Origin: JAFGPJ01 sp964612465
Lineage (GTDB): Bacteria; Planctomycetota; Phycisphaerae; Sedimentisphaerales; Anaerobacaceae
Assembly (NCBI GenBank): GCA_964612465.1
Contig: CAZTDF010000040.1
Coordinates: 1-27,541 of the forward strand
Direction: 5' to 3'
Length of the DNA: 27,541 nt
Shown in pieces: positions 1 to 7,779 of the stretch. Position 1 is the first letter of the stretch, and each line of letters opens with the position of its first letter. The position numbers and the translations under genes are program-made. A model generated the notes under the pieces. The model did no database searches. It saw only the letters and a program-made list of their open reading frames with translations, and was not told the origin of the DNA.

Positions 1-1238
1 AGCTTAAAGCTTTCGGCAAAATCATCAAGCAAAAATCTTGTTCTGCTGTACTGATGCGGCTGAAAAATGCACCAGATTTGTTTCGAAGGATACCTCTGCC
101 GTATTGCCGCGAGCGACGCCCTGATTTCCGTCGGATGGTGGGCGTAGTCGTCGAGGACTGTAATTTGGCCGAACCGGCCCTTGAGCATCAGCCGGCGTTC
201 GATACCGGTAAAGCCTGGCAGCAATTCAAGTACTCGTTCGGGTTCCAGCCCGACGTTTATCGCCATAGCGATGACCGCCAGTGCATTTAGAATATTGTGC
301 TTGCCGGGCAGCGAGATTTTCGTCCCTCCCAGCAATTTGTTATTATAATATACGTCGAAAGCATAAAGCCCGTCATTCAGCGCGATATTCTCGGCATAAA
401 AATTACAATTATTCTCAAGTCCGAAGGTCTCACATCGCAAACCTGTTCCCAGCCGCTGGATAATCTTCGCTACATTCGCATCCTGGCCATTGGCAATGAC
501 AATGCCGCCCGGTTTGGTGCCGAGCGCGAATTCACCGAACGCCTCGACTATCTCATCTTCGTCCTTATAGTAATCCAGGTGGTCCTGCTCGACATTGAGT
601 ATACAGGCTATTTTCGGCTTGAGGTTCAGGAAGCTCCTGTCGTATTCGCAGGCCTCGGCCATGAAGTACTTGCTGTCAGCGGCGCCGGAAGATGTGCCTA
701 ATTGGCCGATTTTGGCTCCTATGATAAAGTTCGTATCCATGCCGGCTTGTTTTAGCAGATGAATTAGCCACCCGCTTGTCGTGCTTTTGCCGTGAGTGCC
801 GCTGATTGCGATACCTTCATAGCGGTTCATCAACTCACCCAGCATATCGGCGTATTTATAGATCCTGTATCCCCGTTCGCATGCCTCGCTCAGCTCCGGA
901 TTGTCATCTTTAATAGCGGCTGAGATAACGACGGCGTCGGTTTCAGCGCTGAGATTCTCGACACGATGGCCGACTTTGATGTCGGCGCCCATCCGGCAAA
1001 GACTGTTTACAACTTCGCTCGGCATCTGGTCCGATCCGGCTACAATTGCTTCGTTTTTCATTAGAAGCTGCGCCAGCCCGCTCATTCCGATACCGCCGGC
1101 CCCAATGAAATGAAATCTTACACCTGCCAGGTCCATCATCTTGTCGGAATCTACAGCAAAGTCCTTTACATGGCCGTTCAAGACCGTCTGAGAGTCCGAT
1201 TTTAATACGCTATGACTTTTAATATCTGACTGTTCCAC
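1..1238 (-). CDS. murC: UDP-N-acetylmuramate--L-alanine ligase (MurC), 3' end cut by window edge
   Basis: My reading of the minus strand gives an open frame with the Mur ligase order. A Rossmann-like N-terminal motif (FHFIGAGGIGMSGLAQLL) comes first, then the ATP-binding P-loop GTHGKSTT, the central motif NVEQDHLDYY, and the C-terminal start DDYAHHPTEI and FQPHQYSRT. MurC is a cytoplasmic enzyme that adds the first L-Ala to UDP-MurNAc in peptidoglycan synthesis. About 412 residues are present and the last 40-60 are missing. I chose the GTG at 1238 because a GAGG Shine-Dalgarno lies six bases upstream and an in-frame stop lies just before it. The two adjacent ATGs at 1139/1136 would give a more usual N-terminus 33-34 residues shorter but have a weak ribosome site. 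No other dcw-cluster gene is visible on the upstream side. Confidence 0.95.
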   Translation of the reverse strand, partial: MEQSDIKSHSVLKSDSQTVLNGHVKDFAVDSDKMMDLAGVRFHFIGAGGIGMSGLAQLLMKNEAIVAGSDQMPSEVVNSLCRMGADIKVGHRVENLSAETDAVVISAAIKDDNPELSEACERGYRIYKYADMLGELMNRYEGIAISGTHGKSTTSGWLIHLLKQAGMDTNFIIGAKIGQLGTSSGAADSKYFMAEACEYDRSFLNLKPKIACILNVEQDHLDYYKDEDEIVEAFGEFALGTKPGGIVIANGQDANVAKIIQRLGTGLRCETFGLENNCNFYAENIALNDGLYAFDVYYNNKLLGGTKISLPGKHNILNALAVIAMAINVGLEPERVLELLPGFTGIERRLMLKGRFGQITVLDDYAHHPTEIRASLAAIRQRYPSKQIWCIFQPHQYSRTRFLLDDFAESFK

Positions 1239-1252
1239 AGCTCACCTCGCCC

Positions 1253-1278
1253 TTAATAATCCATTAATATTTACCTCC
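1253..1278 (-). promoter_or_regulatory. Three-codon minigene with strong ribosome site in the murC leader
   Basis: On the minus strand a perfect GGAGGT (1278-1273) is followed after eight bases by ATG GAT TAT TAA (1264-1253), encoding Met-Asp-Tyr. It lies just before the murC ribosome site. The sequence is directly visible. A role in translational coupling or in holding ribosomes ahead of murC is inference, and it could be chance or a relic start. Confidence 0.35.
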
Positions 1279-1422
1279 GTCTTTAACGCGAGGTCATACT
1301 GTCTCCTGGGCATAGTCGGTCAGAAGCTTAAGCTCAGGTTATAATTTTCTATTCCTTCTTTTTCTATCGTCTGGTTAGACTATATCTCAATACACTTTAA
1401 CATGTATTTACTGACATAATTA

Positions 1423-1451
1423 ATTGTTTATGAAAAAAGCTAAACAGTCAA
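1423..1451 (-). promoter_or_regulatory. Candidate sigma70 promoter upstream of murC
   Basis: On the minus strand TTGACT (1451-1446) and AACAAT (1428-1423) are separated by 17 bases. The -10 matches only four of six consensus bases. It would give a murC leader of roughly 180 nt. Besides the minigene, the 276-bp gap between murC and the next gene holds AT-rich DNA with no clear terminator. Confidence 0.3.
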
Positions 1452-1514
1452 GCCTAAAAATTAACCAACACCCGTATAGTTATAGATGAAGAAAAAAGTC
1501 TATTTTTCTACGTT

Positions 1515-4115
1515 TTACTGGATGTTGACAGTTAATGCCCCTGATATTTGCGGTGTGGTTTCATCGTAACATACCAAATTCCACTCTCCGGTCTGATCAA
1601 TAATGACTCCGGAAATGAACTCGTGGAAACCGTTATCACCGGGCTGAAATATATAGGAAGGAATTAATTGATCCTCAGATTGCCAACTCCAGCGTTCGCA
1701 TCGAACAGTCCCCGTGTATTCTGTAACAGGATTGCGATAACGATCCAGTACTGTCAACGATAGAGTGAACGGTTGACTCGCTTGGCCGACGGGCGACCAG
1801 TTGGGGACTGGCTCTTCCAAACTACTGGTCACCGAGATGGAATGTGCTTCGTCAGGTTGTACGTTAATAGGCGTACTCCAACTTTTTATATCAGCCAGTT
1901 CTACACAAATCTGAGTTGGATTGGCCCGTTGTAGTAATACATTCAAGGTTCCAATTCCGTTAACTAAGCTGATTTCTTTTGGCTGAATGGGTACTGATTC
2001 ACCTACATCTGCGGCTATAGCTGACAGTGAAACTCGACCTTCAATGAGAACAAGCGTGCCATCCGCTGATCGGGCTTCTATTGTTATTGGATAAAATCGA
2101 CCTGCTGTCCAGGTGTTGGGGCTATCCGACTGAATATCGAAGTGATCCAGCTTATTCCTCTGCGTTATAAGAACAACTTTACGTAAGAAAGGGGCTAGGG
2201 TAGGCTCAGATGAAGCAAAGATAGCTCGGTATTGTATACAGGTATCACCATCGTGTCCGCTCCAGAGTGCTTGGCCAGTAGATTGATAGAATGTGTTTGA
2301 GGTACCATCCGGCCCAATAAAAGGATGCTCCATCAACTGAGTTTCAGTCAAGCTGGAGCGCACTTGAAAGTTCAAACTGGTTTGGTCGGGCGTAGCACTA
2401 TCATAAAATAGATTACCGCCTGCAATAGGTTCCTGCAATGCGAAAACCTGAGATACATATTCGGCACCGTTGGGATCCGTTGCATTGACAGCAGTGTACA
2501 AGCCCGCCCCTTCATCTACAGCTAAACTGACTGAACCATCAGGGGAGTTTAGAGTCACACTTCTGACATGTGGGTATTCACCATCGTTGTTGGGGGTTTT
2601 ATAGATGGCGACCTGTAGAACGTCGTCGCCGTTATGCTCGGAGTGCAGTAGTTGCCCGGAAGAAGTAAACGCTGTATTCTCTGTGCCATCGGGACCTACC
2701 CAGGGGAGATCGTCGGGGATTTTTTTTGGGGACGAAGTGCGAATCTTTAAACTTACGCTTGAGCCAATCGGTATCTCTGCATCCCATTGCAGGGTAGAAT
2801 TGTGGATTGTATAAACATAACACTGACGTGATTCAACGTAGTCTGGCTCATAACCCAGAAACTTATTTGCAGCGCCAACATATAACCGACTGTGGACAAA
2901 GCCGAGAGTGCAAGGATTAGCACCGGGTGGAAGAAAAAGCGGGCCAATTGTCTCCCAATTTATTAGATCTTGCGTCCGATACAAGATGTATCTACGGGGA
3001 GAAACATTCATTGCACGGTATGTATTTTGGTCGCGTAATATACAATAAAGCCAGCCATCATACTCTGCATAACGGAACATTTGTCCAGGTGATCCCAACT
3101 CGAACCTTTTTTTCAAGAATGGCAATTCCTTTTGTGTCAGACTATCCAGAGCATATATATGATTTCCAGAACCAGTGGAAAAAAAGACAAGGAGCTGGCC
3201 TTTGAAGGCTCCTAATATAGATATGTTGCCTCTTGGCTCACCACTTGGTGTATAAATCCTGACGCGTTCCCAATTCTGACCATCGAAGCGATAGAGCCTC
3301 GAAACTTTGCCCTCTCCGGCCTGGTTCCACACGAAAGTAGTGTAAAGGTATTCAACTTCACGGGTGGATCCATCGTGGATTTGTTGTGTCACTATTTCGA
3401 AACCACTTACCACTGCTGAGGAATAAGGTGGTGTGTTGTCGAGAGGCCCAGGGTCGATCTGCTCGTATGACCAACTGGCACCCTGGTTGTCGGAGACAAG
3501 TAAATATGGATAATCAAAAAGGGGTGGTTGATCGACGTTTTTTTGTGTAAATAAATGTCCTTTGAATTCAACTACTTCATCTACGTGCACTCCATTATAA
3601 ATCGTGCGTTTCTTTTGCCAACCGAGACCATCATTGACGAAAAAATTGCCAAACGTCCAGCTTTCCCTGGCATCATTTCCCGCGACATAAAATCTACCAG
3701 TTGCAGAGGCATACCATCCCTCTACACGGTCTTCCGGAACACAGAGCATCTCGCGAATCAGCTTCCCGGTGAGTGGATCGTAGCTGACAATATCAACAGG
3801 GCCAAAATTTACTGCTATATCTCCGTAGCTTAGGTATAGTAGACCATTATAACCGGCTATGTCTCTTACTATGTTTGGAGACATTGCTTTGTTTGGATGG
3901 GGGCTTAATAAAAATTCAAAATTGGTTAAATCGGATCGCAGAGTGAGAGCACTCCAGTCACTGTCGAAAGCCAGATCGGGACTTGCACCTGCAGGAAGGC
4001 TGGTCCATGGTCCATCTATGACCACTGCACCGTAATCATTTGCCTGGGAAATATCTGCGCAGATAGAAATCGAAAGGAGCAAAAGCGTAACAACAATAGT
4101 ATCCACTTTTTCCAT
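1515..4115 (-). CDS. Large secreted beta-rich protein of unknown function with twin GPDG domains
   Basis: I do not recognise this 866-aa protein by name. Residues 1-25 form a signal peptide ending near ISQA, so it should be exported. Residues about 80-430 look like beta-propeller or exo-sialidase-type repeats (LYLSYGDI, FYVAGNDA, LLVSDNQGASW, LYRTQDLINWETIGPLF). Two related domains follow at about 445-525 and 575-652. Each has a (W/F)(V/I)GPDGT.NT core, then an (S/T)xGQ(L/A)L and an (N/D)GD segment. The C-terminus (about 655-866) resembles two bacterial Ig-like domains (SLTVLDRYRNPVTEYTG). There are no obvious catalytic residues. GGAGAGGT lies six bases before the ATG. It sits between its own promoter and murC on the same strand. 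An extracellular binding or surface role is inference. Confidence 0.85.
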   Translation of the reverse strand: MEKVDTIVVTLLLLSISICADISQANDYGAVVIDGPWTSLPAGASPDLAFDSDWSALTLRSDLTNFEFLLSPHPNKAMSPNIVRDIAGYNGLLYLSYGDIAVNFGPVDIVSYDPLTGKLIREMLCVPEDRVEGWYASATGRFYVAGNDARESWTFGNFFVNDGLGWQKKRTIYNGVHVDEVVEFKGHLFTQKNVDQPPLFDYPYLLVSDNQGASWSYEQIDPGPLDNTPPYSSAVVSGFEIVTQQIHDGSTREVEYLYTTFVWNQAGEGKVSRLYRFDGQNWERVRIYTPSGEPRGNISILGAFKGQLLVFFSTGSGNHIYALDSLTQKELPFLKKRFELGSPGQMFRYAEYDGWLYCILRDQNTYRAMNVSPRRYILYRTQDLINWETIGPLFLPPGANPCTLGFVHSRLYVGAANKFLGYEPDYVESRQCYVYTIHNSTLQWDAEIPIGSSVSLKIRTSSPKKIPDDLPWVGPDGTENTAFTSSGQLLHSEHNGDDVLQVAIYKTPNNDGEYPHVRSVTLNSPDGSVSLAVDEGAGLYTAVNATDPNGAEYVSQVFALQEPIAGGNLFYDSATPDQTSLNFQVRSSLTETQLMEHPFIGPDGTSNTFYQSTGQALWSGHDGDTCIQYRAIFASSEPTLAPFLRKVVLITQRNKLDHFDIQSDSPNTWTAGRFYPITIEARSADGTLVLIEGRVSLSAIAADVGESVPIQPKEISLVNGIGTLNVLLQRANPTQICVELADIKSWSTPINVQPDEAHSISVTSSLEEPVPNWSPVGQASQPFTLSLTVLDRYRNPVTEYTGTVRCERWSWQSEDQLIPSYIFQPGDNGFHEFISGVIIDQTGEWNLVCYDETTPQISGALTVNIQ

Positions 4116-4196
4116 TTTTGACCTCTCCGATAGATAAACTGGTTGGAATTCACCGTATGAACGATTTTCAACTCCGTTAATGCTTCTGATTATATG

Positions 4197-4225
4197 ATTC
4201 TACCAAATCTGTGTTAAATTGTCAA
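4197..4225 (-). promoter_or_regulatory. Sigma70-type promoter for the 866-aa secreted protein
   Basis: On the minus strand a perfect TTGACA (4225-4220) and TAGAAT (4202-4197) are separated by 17 bases. Transcription would start near 4190, giving a leader of about 75 nt before the ATG at 4115. This is one of the best promoter matches in the window. Confidence 0.6.
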
Positions 4226-4286
4226 TTTGTTTCGTGATAGAATCTGGGATGTTGCCTGGACACCTCCAGGTATAGCTATTATGTTA

Positions 4287-4315
4287 TTGACCTGCATAAG
4301 TTTTGATGGTACTTT
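4287..4315 (+). promoter_or_regulatory. Candidate promoter for the 292-aa membrane protein
   Basis: TTGACC (4287-4292) and TACTTT (4310-4315) are separated by 17 bases. The predicted start near 4322 lies about 23 nt before the ATG at 4345. It is divergent from the promoter of the secreted protein, with about 60 bp between the two -35 boxes. Confidence 0.4.
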
Positions 4316-4344
4316 ACCGTCTGCAAAATTAAGGAAGTTAAAAT

Positions 4345-5223
4345 ATGGAATTGTCCTGGCCAATGAAGTTGAGAATCGCCGCCGCTGCCACTATCGGCGT
4401 TCTGTTGATAGGTATTTTAGCATGGCCGCTGGCAGAACCATTCAGCGCGGTCGAAGCTATGGGCTCCAGAGGCGCAGTGTTATTGGTGAGTTTAGCATTT
4501 GTCGCGGGCTTTATCGGCTATTTTGTTTCCTGGCCGTTCGGACGGGAAATCGGAATTCTGGCGGTCCCGTCCGGCCTGGCTATTTGGGCCGTACGCTCCG
4601 GCAGCATGGCCGGTCTGATACAGCTTAATCCAACTGCCGCACAGCGTCAGGCACTTGCTGCGTCGCTTAGATTGGAACCTTTTTTCTGGCTTCTTGTTGT
4701 TGCTGCTGGCTTTGCTGGGGTGCTGTTAGGCCGGGAAATCTGTTCGAGCAAAAAACTGGAGCAGACACAGAAGAAATCAAATTCGGGGCCGGGAAAATAT
4801 TTGAATGCAATTCTTGCTCTGGTCTGCTCAGGTTTCGTAGCTCAATTTTGTATCAGGATAGTCGCTCAGGATGTTAGAGTACTCGATAGCAACCTGGGCT
4901 CGGTCGTCGCCCAACCGGCTGTCGGGCAGGTTGTTTTTGCCGTATTAGTCTCCTTTGGGTGTGCCGCGTTCGTAGCAAAGAAATTTTTTAATGTCAGCTA
5001 TATTTGGCCCTCAATCGCCAGTGCTTTCGTAACTGCTTTTATGGCAACCGTTTACGCAAAAGAAGTGCCGTATCTGGTTCAAAACTGGCCCGCAGCTTTT
5101 TTCTCTAATTCGGTTATTTCCGTACTTCCGGTACAAATGGTGACTTTCGGTACATTGGGTTCGATTGCCGGCTACTGGATGGCTATTCGCTATGAATACT
5201 GGCGAAAACATGAGATAAAGTAG
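4345..5223 (+). CDS. Polytopic membrane protein of unknown function
   Basis: The 292-aa protein is mostly hydrophobic, with about seven or eight likely membrane segments (for example residues 10-30, 45-64, 70-87, 112-130, 152-172, 188-212, 218-236, 255-280). A polar, Lys-rich loop at about 133-150 separates the first four from the rest. I see no transporter signature, metal-binding cluster or enzyme motif and cannot assign a family. AAGGAAG ten bases before the ATG supports the start. It stands alone, with a 322-bp gap before csrA. Its inner-membrane location is inferred from composition. Confidence 0.8.
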   Translation: MELSWPMKLRIAAAATIGVLLIGILAWPLAEPFSAVEAMGSRGAVLLVSLAFVAGFIGYFVSWPFGREIGILAVPSGLAIWAVRSGSMAGLIQLNPTAAQRQALAASLRLEPFFWLLVVAAGFAGVLLGREICSSKKLEQTQKKSNSGPGKYLNAILALVCSGFVAQFCIRIVAQDVRVLDSNLGSVVAQPAVGQVVFAVLVSFGCAAFVAKKFFNVSYIWPSIASAFVTAFMATVYAKEVPYLVQNWPAAFFSNSVISVLPVQMVTFGTLGSIAGYWMAIRYEYWRKHEIK

Positions 5224-5545
5224 CAAAATAGACCGAGTCCGGCAAAATTGACATATCTTTTTTCATGTCTTTTGTTTCATATAAGTGCTTGTATTCAAAG
5301 CATATATACTTCTAAATCGTTAAATTCAGACTTAATTAACCAAAAAAAGACAAAAGTGGTTGTTTTTGGTCTCGAAATTAGCCGAAATATATTTGTGTCA
5401 AAAATTTGTTTATTGATGCGGTTTTAAGCTAAGTATTTATGAAACAAGAGTATATAAATATATTTGAGGAGCAACAGGACGAACAGTTGGCTGGGATTTT
5501 CGTAATATATAATATGATAAGACCAGTCGGCAAAAGGAGTTAGCA
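5224..5545 (+). promoter_or_regulatory. AT-rich intergenic region and csrA leader with several GGA motifs
   Basis: This 322-bp stretch holds no credible gene. It has a perfect 8-bp inverted repeat ACCAAAAA/TTTTTGGT (5339-5346, 5363-5370) with a 16-nt loop. TTGACA at 5248 has no good -10 at normal spacing, so I could not place a promoter. Nearer csrA there are four GGA trinucleotides, at 5468, 5477, 5494 and 5536, the last inside the Shine-Dalgarno AAGGAG. GGA in a leader is the core of CsrA binding sites, so autoregulation is a reasonable inference. Confidence 0.4.
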
Positions 5546-5827
5546 ATGTTGGTTCTAAGCAGACAAAGAGATGAGTCAATTATGATCGGCGACGACGTCG
5601 AGATTATAATCGTTGATGTTCGTGGAGATAAGGTTCGTCTTGGTATAACGGCTCCGAAGTGTATTCCGGTTCATCGAAGAGAAATATACGACGCAATCCA
5701 ACGCGAAAAAACCGAAAAAAAGGAGCTTCAGAGACAGCAGGAGAAAGAGCCCCAAGCCAAGAAAGAGGAAAAAACCGGGGACCAGCAGGATCAAGAGACT
5801 CATCAACAGCCTACAGAGAAACCATAA
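5546..5827 (+). CDS. csrA: Carbon storage regulator CsrA with a charged C-terminal extension
   Basis: Residues 1-60 are a typical CsrA: MLVLSRQ start with Leu4 and Arg6, GDDVEI, VRLGI, and the PVHRREIY segment containing Arg44, which binds RNA in the family. CsrA dimers bind GGA in mRNA leaders and block or stabilise translation. The usual length is 60-75 residues. This protein has 93, with a tail from about residue 53 that is almost entirely Lys, Glu, Gln and Asp, probably disordered. AAGGAG seven bases before the ATG sets the start. No fliW or flagellar gene is adjacent, although csrA often sits with them. Function of the core is secure. The role of the tail is unknown. Confidence 0.95.
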   Translation: MLVLSRQRDESIMIGDDVEIIIVDVRGDKVRLGITAPKCIPVHRREIYDAIQREKTEKKELQRQQEKEPQAKKEEKTGDQQDQETHQQPTEKP

Positions 5828-5843
5828 AAAGCAGCAATAAATC

Positions 5844-5913
5844 AAACGAAAACAGCCCTCAAGATTTTTAACGAATATCTTCCCCTTTCTATTTATATTC
5901 GTTCCTTTCGTTT
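5844..5913 (+). other. Nested inverted repeats downstream of csrA
   Basis: An inner perfect 9-bp pair AACGAATAT/ATATTCGTT (5870-5878, 5895-5903) lies inside an outer perfect 8-bp pair AAACGAAA/TTTCGTTT (5844-5851, 5906-5913). The stem is AT-rich and lacks a T-run, so it is not a convincing intrinsic terminator. It may fold at the 3' end of the csrA message. The rest of 5828-6063 shows nothing else. Confidence 0.3.
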
Positions 5914-6063
5914 AAAGTGCATCTCGATCATTGATTCGGCGGTGCCGATAATAATACTGGAATTCAACAGCTTTATACCGGATTTCGAATGTCATATTGC
6001 GTTGCTGTTAGTTCGCCAGTAAAATGAGATCGCATGGACGATTGAAATTCGGATTCACTTGGA

Positions 6064-6588
6064 ATGCTTGAATTTATTACAGACAGGGATATATACCAGA
6101 AGGTGATTTGCGGCCGAATTGGCAAGGCCCGTAGGTTTCTCTGGATAGCAACGTCCGATTTGAAAGACCTTCATGTGGATAAAGCCGGCGGGATGGTGCC
6201 GTTTCTTGAGATTCTGTCCGATTTGATCAAAAGACAGGTAGAGATCAGACTGCTGCACGCAAAGGAGCCGGGGCCGGCTTTTAGAAGGGATTTCGATAAA
6301 TACCCGAATTTGATTTCCGGCATGGAGCGTATTTTGTGCCCGCGGGTCCATCTCAAAGCCGTGGTCATTGACGGTAGATTTGCTTACACCGGCAGTGCCA
6401 ATCTCACCGGTGCCGGCATGGGCGCAAAAAGCGAGCACAAAAGAAACTTCGAGTCCGGCATCATTACCGACGATCAAGTAATCGTTGGAAAAGTCATGGA
6501 GCAATTCGACAACATCTGGAGAGGCACCCACTGCCCCCAGTGCAAAAGAAAAAAATTCTGCGCCGACTACAAAGACATCCTGGCATGA
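6064..6588 (+). CDS. Small phospholipase D-like protein with a single HKD motif
   Basis: The 174-aa protein has one HxKx4D motif (His96, Lys98, Asp103) followed by GSANLTGAG at 110-118. These form the PLD-superfamily active site, as in Nuc endonuclease and other half-size members that dimerise to build one active site. The N-terminal part (FLWIATSDLKDLHV) fits the first beta strands of the fold. A Cys cluster ends the protein (His156, Cys157, Cys160, Cys166) and could hold a metal. Family members cleave phosphodiesters, in either nucleic acid or lipid. The substrate here cannot be told. There is no signal peptide, so it is probably cytoplasmic. The ribosome site is weak (TTGGA). An upstream in-frame ATG at 6034 is closed by a stop. 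Confidence 0.85.
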   Translation: MLEFITDRDIYQKVICGRIGKARRFLWIATSDLKDLHVDKAGGMVPFLEILSDLIKRQVEIRLLHAKEPGPAFRRDFDKYPNLISGMERILCPRVHLKAVVIDGRFAYTGSANLTGAGMGAKSEHKRNFESGIITDDQVIVGKVMEQFDNIWRGTHCPQCKRKKFCADYKDILA

Positions 6589-6608
6589 GTAATGAACCCG
6601 AAAAATCA

Positions 6609-6622
6609 CGTTTGGCCAAACG
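6609..6622. promoter_or_regulatory. 14-bp perfect palindrome between the PLD-like and BASS genes
   Basis: CGTTTGGCCAAACG is its own reverse complement and lies 73 bp before the transporter ATG. The size and symmetry fit a binding site for a dimeric regulator, but no regulator is encoded nearby. A second, shorter repeat (TCACC/GGTGA) lies at about 6663-6678. Confidence 0.35.
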
Positions 6623-6694
6623 GTAAGCGAGATACCAATAAGGTCGGGATAATTATATATTGTCACCCTGATAGGTGAGATTTATACTTGTGGA

Positions 6695-7630
6695 ATGCTG
6701 AAAAAGGTATTGTCATTTTATACGAAATATTTTGCGGTTTGGGTGGTTTTGTTTGGGGTGGCGGCGTATTTTTGGCCGGGGTCGTTTGTGGCTCTGAAGG
6801 GCTACATGGACTGGTTTTTTGCGCTGACCATGTTCGGGATCGGGGTGGTACTGCAGGTCGAGGATTTTAAGCGAATCGCGCAAAGACCGCTTATCGTTTT
6901 AGTCGGCTCGGCGGCGCAGTTCAGTCTTATGCCGGTAGGGGCGTTTCTTCTGTCTAAGCTGTTTAATCTGCCGCCGGAGATTGCGGTTGGATTGATACTG
7001 ACCGGCTCGGCGCCGGGGGCTATGGCGAGCAATGTGATGAGTTACATCGCTAAGGCGGATACGGCCTATTCTGTTTCGCTGACAACGGTCTCGACGCTGT
7101 TGTGTCCGTTATTGACGCCGGGATTGACATTTCTATTAGCGGGGTCGATGCTGGAAATTCCATTCATGGATATGGTGGCCAGTGTTATGAAAATGGTGAT
7201 AGTGCCGTTGTTTGTCGGATTCGGAGTGAGGCATTACTTCAAGAGCAGGGTCGAGAGGATTCTGCCTGTTTTCCCGGCGATATCGGTAACATTCATTATA
7301 TTCATTTGCTCGCTCGTGATAGCTCTTAACAAGTCTTACCTCGCGCAGGTTACGGCGGTTATCGTGGCCGCTGGGGTCGTTTTGAATGTTTATGGGATGC
7401 TGGCAGGCTATGGCGTTGGGTCGATTTTTCGGATGGAGGTACCCAGAAGGCGGACGCTTGCTATCGAGATTGGGATGCAGAACGCCGGTCTGGGGACGGT
7501 TCTGGCGTTGAAGCATTTTAGCGAGAAAACGGCCATGCCGGCAGCGATATTCGTATTCATCTGCATTATCACAGCCTCCCTAATGGCAGCGGTATGGCAG
7601 CGAACATCGGCGGACAAGGCTCGTAGTTGA
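6695..7630 (+). CDS. Bile acid:sodium symporter (BASS) family transporter
   Basis: The 311-aa protein has about nine or ten hydrophobic helices and BASS landmarks. These include the FGIGVVLQVEDF segment near residues 46-57, the GSAPGAMASNVMSYIAKADT motif near 104-123 that contributes to sodium and substrate binding in the family, and the late RTLAIEIGMQNAGLGT motif near 251-266. BASS members are sodium-driven importers of organic anions such as bile acids, pantoate or pyruvate. The substrate cannot be read from sequence. The length is normal. It stands as an apparently separate unit between the PLD-like gene and asd. The sequence just before the ATG has only a weak ribosome site (GTGGA). Confidence 0.9.
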   Translation: MLKKVLSFYTKYFAVWVVLFGVAAYFWPGSFVALKGYMDWFFALTMFGIGVVLQVEDFKRIAQRPLIVLVGSAAQFSLMPVGAFLLSKLFNLPPEIAVGLILTGSAPGAMASNVMSYIAKADTAYSVSLTTVSTLLCPLLTPGLTFLLAGSMLEIPFMDMVASVMKMVIVPLFVGFGVRHYFKSRVERILPVFPAISVTFIIFICSLVIALNKSYLAQVTAVIVAAGVVLNVYGMLAGYGVGSIFRMEVPRRRTLAIEIGMQNAGLGTVLALKHFSEKTAMPAAIFVFICIITASLMAAVWQRTSADKARS

Positions 7631-7662
7631 ATATTGAATGGCGAAAAATATTGATAAGAGTG

Positions 7663-7691
7663 TTGCATTTTGGTAGTAGAGACGCTATAAT
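7663..7691 (+). promoter_or_regulatory. Sigma70-type promoter for asd (and probably truA-GT4)
   Basis: TTGCAT (7663-7668) and a perfect TATAAT (7686-7691) are separated by exactly 17 bases. Transcription would start near 7698 and give a leader of about 82 nt. Confidence 0.65.
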
Positions 7692-7722
7692 GTGCCGATA
7701 GTGATTTTCCGAGAAGTTTGAT

Positions 7723-7744
7723 GGGCAGTCCGATTCGGCTGCCC
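7723..7744 (+). other. GC-rich hairpin in the asd leader
   Basis: GGGCAG (7723-7728) pairs with CTGCCC (7739-7744). After a bulged T, CCG (7730-7732) pairs with CGG (7736-7738) around an ATT loop. It lies inside the predicted asd leader, with no T-run after it. The leader is too short for a lysine riboswitch, which controls asd in some bacteria. A terminator role for the preceding gene is also possible but lacks the T-run. Confidence 0.45.
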
Positions 7745-7779
7745 TTAAGTTTGGGTATAAGATTTGGGAGCATGTAGTC

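Noticed and set aside
6055..6666. 203-aa minus-strand open frame over the PLD-like gene
   Set aside because: The opposite frame has the HKD motif and family pattern. The minus frame shows no recognisable domain and no ribosome site.
7698..7779. Lysine riboswitch before asd
   Set aside because: The leader is about 82 nt with one hairpin. The known lysine riboswitch is about twice as long with a five-helix core.
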